DNA of 10,082 bases. It comes from JAEUSF01 sp964484145. Lineage in GTDB: Bacteria; Patescibacteriota; Doudnabacteria; UBA920. The number at the start of each line of letters is the position of its first letter. The first letter of the stretch is position 1. Below the pieces are notes generated by a model. It was not told the origin of the DNA. It was given only the letters and a program-made list of their open reading frames with translations, and made no database searches. The translations under genes and the position numbers were made by a program. Shown in pieces: positions 7,197 through 10,082 of this stretch. The stretch lies in assembly GCA_964484145.1 (NCBI GenBank), contig CAZAED010000033.1, positions 1-10,082 on the forward strand. The letters are read 5' to 3'.

Positions 7197-7520
7197 ATGA
7201 GTTTTAAATACGAACGCCAAAGCCCAGTCGAGGATAATTATGAGGAAGCCCTTCCCGCTATGCGGGATAGGTGGAATAAAATAACACCCGAACAAAAAAA
7301 CATTATTCGATTTTATTTACTTGGGCTTAAGCGAGAGGAAGTTGCGCTCAAACTTAAATTATTTAGCAGGACTGTTGACGCACATCTAAATAATGCTTAT
7401 AAGATACTAGGTCTTTCTTTGGGCAAAGCTGGGAATAAAATTAAACTAAATTGGTTGTGGTCTGAATTTGAAGACAAAATTATTAGATCCGAGCAAGCCG
7501 AAGAAGACACTCTTTCATAA
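7197..7520 (+). CDS. LuxR/GerE-like helix-turn-helix protein inside the atp operon
   Basis: A 107-residue protein. Residues about 29-75 match the LuxR-type (GerE) DNA-binding fold: ITPEQKNIIRFYLLGLKREE (29-48) as the opening helices, then the probable recognition helix SRTVDAHLNNAYKILGL (57-73). There is no receiver, PAS or ligand-binding domain, so it is a stand-alone HTH protein like GerE. Sigma-70 region 4 is a related fold and an alternative reading. It lies five bases after atpD and directly abuts atpC. Autoregulation of the operon is an attractive idea, but no operator is visible. A TCCCGC-TAT-GCGGGA palindrome (7253-7267) falls in its N-terminal coding part. Confidence 0.75.
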   Translation: MSFKYERQSPVEDNYEEALPAMRDRWNKITPEQKNIIRFYLLGLKREEVALKLKLFSRTVDAHLNNAYKILGLSLGKAGNKIKLNWLWSEFEDKIIRSEQAEEDTLS

Positions 7521-7973
7521 ATGAACCTAATAAATTTTCAACTAGTTACCCCTGAAAAAACCGTTCTGCAAAAAGAATTGGTAAGTTTGACATGCCCTAC
7601 CACAATGGGGCTTATAACTATTTTGCCGAACCACGAACCCCTGGTGGCCACCCTAGTACCTGGTGAACTTAAGGCCAAAACGAGTGATGAAGAGCTATAT
7701 TTAAATGTTTCCGGAGGTTTTGTGCAGGTTAATAGAGAAGGGAATGTTGTAGTCTTGGCCGATGCCGCCGAACATTCTTTTGAAATCGACGAAAAACGGG
7801 CTGAGGAAGCAAAGCGTCGAGCTGAAAAAGCTTTGCGTGAGACCAAAGTAACTGCCGGCGAATATGCAAAAGTAGCCGCAGCTTTAGAAAGAAGCACTTC
7901 CAGACTAAAAGTTGCCAGAAAGCGCACGCGCGCGAAGGGCTCTATTCTCAACCAGGAAACTTTTAACCAATAA
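7521..7973 (+). CDS. atpC: F1Fo ATP synthase subunit epsilon
   Basis: A 150-residue rotor subunit that also inhibits ATP hydrolysis. The N-terminal beta-sandwich (about 1-85) contains ITILPNHEPLVATLVPGEL (32-50) and VSGGFVQV (63-70). A basic C-terminal two-helix region follows (about 89-138). The segment IDEKRA (89-94) fits the (I/L)DxxRA motif described for ATP-binding epsilon subunits such as Bacillus PS3, so direct ATP sensing is possible. Length is slightly above E. coli epsilon (139), with a short extra tail. The ATG follows the previous stop codon with no gap. A terminator begins eight bases after the stop. Confidence 0.96.
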   Translation: MNLINFQLVTPEKTVLQKELVSLTCPTTMGLITILPNHEPLVATLVPGELKAKTSDEELYLNVSGGFVQVNREGNVVVLADAAEHSFEIDEKRAEEAKRRAEKALRETKVTAGEYAKVAAALERSTSRLKVARKRTRAKGSILNQETFNQ

Positions 7974-7981
7974 TTTTAATT

Positions 7982-8007
7982 AACCGATACTGTTTATCGG
8001 TTTTTTT
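7982..8007 (+). terminator. Rho-independent terminator of the atp operon
   Basis: The stem AACCGATA (7982-7989) pairs with TATCGGTT (7995-8002) around the loop CTGTT, followed by a T-run to 8007. It is well placed after atpC. The run ends exactly at the ATG of the next gene, which is unusual. Confidence 0.85.
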
Positions 8008-8724
8008 ATGAAAATTAAATATAAACCAAAAAATAATTTAGAAAAATTTGGGCAAGAAATATATTTTTTGCTTGTGGAAAACTTTCCTGAAACTTATTTA
8101 GTTGGCGGAACTGTAAGGGATATTTTACTTAAGAGAGAAGTGGCGGATATGGACATTGCTACCAGTGCTAAGCCGGAAATAGTTGCGGAAGTTTTAAAAA
8201 AACATTTTATTGATTTTAACTTAGGTTATAAAAATTTGGGAATAACCTTAGCACTTAGAGCAAACCTAAGTGCGGCAATAGCGACTTTTAGAACTGAGAA
8301 ATATACCAACTCACGCTACCCTAAAATTGGGTATATAAGGGAGGCAAAAAAAGACAGTACGCGCAGAGATTTTACTATAAACTCCTTATATTTAAGCTTA
8401 AAAACTAACACTCTATTAGACTTTCACAAAGGAGTAGAGGACTTACAAAAGCATCAAATTAGGTTTGTCGGCGATGCAAAAGAAAAAATTACTCAAGATC
8501 CACTTAGAATAATAAGAGCGTTAAGATTTTCAGAGCAATTGAATTTTAAAATTGAAAAAGAATCTTACCAAGCCATAAAAAATAAATTCTCAAGTGTAAA
8601 ATTGTTAACTAAGTCTCGCATTGAATTTGAGTTAGAGAAAATAAAAAATTCCAATCAGAAAAAAAAGATTTTACTTACACTCAAAGACGAAAAAAATCTT
8701 GACAAATATTTTAAAAAGAGTTAA
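8008..8724 (+). CDS. CCA-adding enzyme/poly(A) polymerase family nucleotidyltransferase (short)
   Basis: A 238-residue class II tRNA nucleotidyltransferase-type protein. It has the head-domain motif GGTVRD (33-38), the metal-binding pair D47 and D49 in ADMDIA, RRDFTINSL (119-127), the nucleotide-selecting block DPLRIIRALRFS (164-175), and the neck motif KSRIEFELEKI (202-212). It then stops, so the body and tail domains of full enzymes (about 400 residues) are missing or very short. Likely substrates are tRNA 3' ends, but CCA addition cannot be told from polyadenylation here. Its ATG follows the T-tract of the atp terminator, leaving no room for a leader. No alternative start exists before residue 48. 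The downstream peptide promoter overlaps its 3' end. Confidence 0.88.
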   Translation: MKIKYKPKNNLEKFGQEIYFLLVENFPETYLVGGTVRDILLKREVADMDIATSAKPEIVAEVLKKHFIDFNLGYKNLGITLALRANLSAAIATFRTEKYTNSRYPKIGYIREAKKDSTRRDFTINSLYLSLKTNTLLDFHKGVEDLQKHQIRFVGDAKEKITQDPLRIIRALRFSEQLNFKIEKESYQAIKNKFSSVKLLTKSRIEFELEKIKNSNQKKKILLTLKDEKNLDKYFKKS

Positions 8725-8727
8725 AAT
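8699..8727 (+). promoter_or_regulatory. Sigma70-type promoter overlapping the nucleotidyltransferase stop codon
   Basis: A perfect -35 TTGACA (8699-8704), a spacer of 17 bases, and a -10 TAAAAT (8722-8727) that includes the stop codon TAA. Predicted start of transcription is near 8734, giving a leader of about 150 nt for the lysine-rich peptide gene. Confidence 0.65.
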
Positions 8728-8884
8728 AAATTTGTAAATAAAAATTTGCTCGGAAGAAACGAAAATAAACCAGAAAAACAGAAAGAAAAATTGTAACTAC
8801 AAACCCCATTTTTGGGGGAGTAGAAAATTAAGAAAATATTTAGTCAAAAATTTTAGCTAAATATTTTCAAGGGAGACAGTCAAA
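8728..8884 (+). promoter_or_regulatory. Structured leader of the lysine-rich peptide gene
   Basis: There is no convincing gene here. A hairpin CCCC-ATTTTT-GGGG lies at 8804-8817. A 12-bp perfect stem pairs 8832-8843 (GAAAATATTTAG) with 8857-8868, directly before the Shine-Dalgarno AAGGGAG (8869-8875), nine bases ahead of the ATG. The arrangement suggests a translated leader with control of ribosome access or mRNA stability. I recognise no riboswitch class. Confidence 0.5.
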
Positions 8885-8962
8885 ATGGCTGCTAAGAAAA
8901 AAGCAAAGAAGAAAGTGGCGAAGAAAAAAACCACCAAAAAAGGTGGCAAGAAGCGTCGCTAG
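8885..8962 (+). CDS. Tiny lysine/arginine-rich peptide (histone-like tail)
   Basis: A 25-residue peptide starting MAAKKKAKKKVAKKK and ending KKGGKKRR, then TAG. Almost every residue is Lys, Arg, Ala, Thr or Gly. It resembles the basic C-terminal tails of histone H1-like or HU-related bacterial proteins, without any folded domain. Binding to DNA or RNA by charge is the natural inference. Its reality is supported by its signals rather than length: a TTGACA/TAAAAT promoter at 8699-8727, the best Shine-Dalgarno in the window (AAGGGAG, nine bases before the ATG), and a strong terminator 40 bases after the stop. Confidence 0.75.
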   Translation: MAAKKKAKKKVAKKKTTKKGGKKRR

Positions 8963-8980
8963 TCTTCTTTAAAAATTTCC

Positions 8981-8998
8981 TTCCGCCGTCTGGCGGAA
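8981..8998. repeat. Short palindrome TTCCGCC-GTCT-GGCGGAA
   Basis: Seven-base perfect arms (8981-8987 and 8992-8998) around GTCT, located between the peptide stop and the terminator. It is related in style to the other TCCG/CGGA palindromes at 466-481, 1595-1628, 5903-5924 and 7253-7267. Confidence 0.6.
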
Positions 8999-9002
8999 AG
9001 AT

Positions 9003-9046
9003 ACCAAAAACCGCTCCAAAATTTAGGGCGGTTTTTGGTTTATTTG
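9003..9046 (+). terminator. Rho-independent terminator after the lysine-rich peptide gene
   Basis: A 12-bp perfect stem ACCAAAAACCGC (9003-9014) pairs with GCGGTTTTTGGT (9028-9039), followed by TTATTT. It can also act on the opposite strand because the other arm is A-rich. Confidence 0.85.
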
Positions 9047-9092
9047 GAAAAAAATAAATCAGACGATTCCTAGCCTTGACCCCAAACAAAAC

Positions 9093-9121
9093 TTGCCAAA
9101 AAGGGTTTTATTCTATATAAT
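9093..9121 (+). promoter_or_regulatory. Sigma70-type promoter of the tRNA-fMet gene
   Basis: The -35 TTGCCA (9093-9098) and a perfect -10 TATAAT (9116-9121) are separated by exactly 17 bases. The expected transcription start is near 9128, about 12 bases before the tRNA 5' end. Confidence 0.85.
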
Positions 9122-9195
9122 TTAGTCTGTTAGTTATATCGCGGGATAGAGCAATTGGCAGCTCGTCAGGCTCAAATTCCTGTTATTAACTATTT

Positions 9196-9645
9196 ATGAT
9201 GACAAAAGCGAAAGGGGATATAGCTGAACAAGCTACTATTTTAAAGCTTTTGCAATTAGGCTGGGGTGTTTCTAAGCCAATTGGCGACCGAATGCCCTAT
9301 GACTTAATAGCCGATGTTTTAGGAAAGCTTGTTAAATTGCAAATCAAATGCGCTTGGTACGACTCAAGATACAAATCTTATTTTGTAGATGTGAGACGAA
9401 CCAAGACCAACCGCCGCGTTATGCGTAGGGAAGCCTATAAAGCTAATGACTTTGATTTTGCGGTAGTATATATTCCAGAAACCCATATTTTTTATGTGTT
9501 TCCGCTTGATGTTTTTATATCTTTCGGTAGTACGATTAGCTTGGTGGAAACTGACAAGCGTCAGCGAAAACCAAAATCCGCCGACTATCGAAATGCGTTT
9601 GAGTTAATAACAGAATGGGCTATACCTAAGGTAACTTTGGTATGA
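9196..9645 (+). CDS. PD-(D/E)XK homing endonuclease, I-Ssp6803I type
   Basis: A 149-residue protein encoded in the P1 side of the intron. The order E11, D36 in MPYD, then Q49-I50-K51 in KLQIKCAW, is the PD-(D/E)XK pattern with Gln replacing the acidic residue. From memory, these positions and the length match I-Ssp6803I, the homing endonuclease of the Synechocystis tRNA-fMet intron, which cuts intron-free tRNA-fMet genes in the anticodon region. The same host gene here strongly supports the assignment. The enzyme would spread the intron by double-strand break repair. No Shine-Dalgarno precedes the ATG at 9196, and a second ATG follows at 9199. The last ten codons overlap ribozyme elements P1 and P2. 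A non-mobile resolvase-like nuclease is the less likely alternative. Confidence 0.9.
   Translation: MMTKAKGDIAEQATILKLLQLGWGVSKPIGDRMPYDLIADVLGKLVKLQIKCAWYDSRYKSYFVDVRRTKTNRRVMRREAYKANDFDFAVVYIPETHIFYVFPLDVFISFGSTISLVETDKRQRKPKSADYRNAFELITEWAIPKVTLV
9615..9643 (+). ncRNA. Predicted internal guide sequence and P2 within the endonuclease 3' end
   Basis: GGCT (9618-9621) can pair with the 5' exon end GGCT (9169-9172), giving a U33-G wobble at the splice site. The adjacent ATG (9615-9617) pairs with the first 3' exon bases CAT (9954-9956) as P10. A hairpin ATACC (9622-9626) with GGTAT (9639-9643) follows as P2, then P3 begins at 9649. This is my manual fold, not a covariance-model result. Confidence 0.55.
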
Positions 9646-9752
9646 AAACCTATCAAATTCGGGGAAGCCTCCTGGCGGTGGTAATCCCGAGCCAAGCCGT
9701 CAATAATGACGGAAGGTGTAGAGACTTAATGGTAGGCACCCCACCGTAGGGT

Positions 9753-9882
9753 TCCCAAAAATTAGGAGCGCAGTTTCCATTAGTTTTACGGAAACGAGCA
9801 CGGATTTTTGGGACAAAGGAGCAATAACGAATTGAGTGAATACCGATTTTCAAATCGGAATGAACGAAAATGAGTTTATTGC
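9753..9882 (+). ncRNA. Peripheral extension of the intron between P3 and P7
   Basis: Two extra stem-loop domains. TCCCAAAAAT (9753-9762) pairs with 9804-9813 and encloses GTTTCC/GGAAAC (9773-9778, 9790-9795). GCAATAA (9821-9827) pairs with 9876-9882 and encloses CCGATTT/AAATCGG (9843-9849, 9852-9858). They lie where small tRNA introns have only a short P8, so they are probably an elaborated P8 domain. Confidence 0.6.
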
Positions 9883-9991
9883 GACGCGGGTGAAGAGAAA
9901 GTCCAGACCCCAAATCCCTAAATTTAGGGAGCAATGAAAATTGTAGTGGCAAGCATAACCTGAAGGTTCCCGGTTCGAGTCCGGGTCCCGC

Positions 9992-10034
9992 AACCAAGCA
10001 AGCCTTTAATTTAATATGGAATTTTTGCTTGGTT
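9992..10034 (+). terminator. Inverted repeat overlapping the tRNA 3' end, possible terminator
   Basis: AACCAAGCAA (9992-10001), which includes the discriminator and CCA, is perfectly complementary to TTGCTTGGTT (10025-10034). The loop is 23 bases and no clear T-run follows, so termination is uncertain. It could also fold the precursor and guide 3' processing. Confidence 0.4.
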
Positions 10035-10055
10035 TAGTGAAATACGAAAAAATAG

Positions 10056-10082
10056 TGACAGATTTTTACCCTCTGTCAGAGG
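10056..10082. repeat. Overlapping inverted repeats at the window edge
   Basis: TGACAGA (10056-10062) and TCTGTCA (10072-10078) form a 7-bp stem with a nine-base loop. The right arm is also part of CCTCT-GTC-AGAGG (10070-10082). The feature may continue beyond the window, so its role is unknown. Confidence 0.4.

Larger units (their letters stand above)
9173..9953 (+). mobile_element. Group I intron (IC3-like) in the tRNA-fMet anticodon loop
   Basis: About 781 nt. The 5' exon ends in U33 and the intron ends in G9953, as group I splicing needs. The core lies after the ORF: P3 CCTATC (9649-9654) with GGTAGG (9731-9736); P4 TCGGG (9659-9663) with CCCGA (9686-9690); P5 9667-9672 with 9677-9682; P6a CCGTCA (9697-9702) with TGACGG (9707-9712); P7 GACT (9723-9726) with AGTC (9900-9903). 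The P7 strands sit in GTGTAGAGACTT and AGAGAAAGTCC. A P9 hairpin CAAT-GAAA-ATTG (9932-9943) has a GNRA loop. The core closely resembles the cyanobacterial tRNA introns (for example GAGCCAAGCCG at 9689-9699). The region between P7 strands is enlarged. Confidence 0.93.
9140..9996 (+). tRNA. Initiator tRNA-fMet (CAU), interrupted by a group I intron
   Basis: The 5' exon is 9140-9172 and the 3' exon 9954-9996; joined, they give a 76-nt tRNA with encoded CCA. Acceptor arm: C9140 faces A9992 (the C1-A72 mismatch), then six pairs. The D arm is GAGC/GCTC, so pair 11-24 is A-U. The T arm is CCCGG/CCGGG with loop TTCGAGT. The anticodon stem TCAGG/CCTGA closes the loop CTCATAA, anticodon CAU. C1-A72 and A11-U24 identify the initiator, not the elongator. 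The three initiator G-C pairs of the anticodon stem are only partly kept: 29-41 is A-U, 30-40 and 31-39 are G-C. The intron lies between U33 and C34. Confidence 0.95.

Noticed and set aside
7538..7951. Reverse-strand open frame over atpC
   Set aside because: A shadow of epsilon; the Ser/Ala-rich translation has no recognisable fold.
8725..8796. Open stretch of 23 codons in frame after the nucleotidyltransferase TAA
   Set aside because: It is rich in Asn, Lys and Glu as expected by chance in A-rich DNA, lies under the peptide promoter and leader, and shows no nucleotidyltransferase tail motif.
8892..9089. Reverse-strand open frame over the lysine-rich gene and terminator
   Set aside because: It reads through the terminator stem and the poly-Lys codons in reverse, giving Phe/Ser runs; no support.
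110..9645. Alternative genetic code with TGA as Gly or Trp
   Set aside because: TGA ends atpZ, atpF and the endonuclease at the expected positions, and no conserved gene has an internal TGA.
9140..9996. Elongator tRNA-Met or tRNA-Ile (CAU)
   Set aside because: The C1-A72 mismatch and A11-U24 pair are initiator features; an elongator would have a paired acceptor end and usually a pyrimidine at 11.
9653..9997. Reverse-strand open frame with a start resembling AGPGLEPGTF
   Set aside because: This is the well-known false translation of a tRNA 3' end on the opposite strand; it covers the intron core and the tRNA exon.
1..10082. CRISPR array, insertion sequence or defence system
   Set aside because: No regularly spaced direct repeats, transposase or known defence genes are visible; the only mobile element is the intron.

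Overview
The window is a bacterial chromosome fragment, moderately AT-rich and very tightly packed. Several features point to the Candidate Phyla Radiation (Patescibacteria, perhaps Parcubacteria or Microgenomates): a compact F1Fo operon starting with an AtpZ-like gene, a very short delta subunit, mostly missing Shine-Dalgarno sequences, a tiny lysine-rich peptide gene, and a tRNA interrupted by a self-splicing intron. TGA is used as a normal stop (atpZ, atpF and the intron ORF), which argues against the code-25 lineages (Gracilibacteria/Absconditabacteria). The phylum assignment is inference; no 16S or marker phylogeny is available here.

Positions 110-7973 hold a complete F-type ATP synthase operon: atpZ-like, atpB (a), atpE (c), atpF (b), atpH (delta), atpA (alpha), atpG (gamma), atpD (beta), atpC (epsilon). 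The subunit order is the standard one, but an extra small gene sits in each of the three consecutive junctions A|G, G|D and D|C: an 88-aa acidic protein, a 131-aa protein of unknown family, and a 107-aa protein with a LuxR/GerE-like helix-turn-helix. Two large perfect or near-perfect hairpins separate atpE from atpF. Two abutting palindromes lie inside the atpD coding sequence. A rho-independent terminator closes the operon.

Positions 8008-8962 hold a shortened CCA-adding enzyme/poly(A) polymerase-family nucleotidyltransferase, whose ATG directly follows the T-tract of the atp terminator. A 25-residue Lys/Arg-rich peptide gene follows, with a good sigma70-type promoter embedded in the 3' end of the nucleotidyltransferase gene, a leader of about 150 nt with two hairpins, the best Shine-Dalgarno in the window and its own terminator.

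Positions 9093-9996 hold the most striking item: an initiator tRNA-fMet(CAU) gene with a consensus promoter, split in the anticodon loop between U33 and C34 by a group I intron of about 781 nt that resembles the cyanobacterial IC3 tRNA introns. The intron encodes a 149-aa PD-(D/E)XK homing endonuclease of the I-Ssp6803I type, the family known from the Synechocystis tRNA-fMet intron. The end of the endonuclease ORF appears to double as the ribozyme's internal guide sequence and P2. The last 86 bases hold only inverted repeats.
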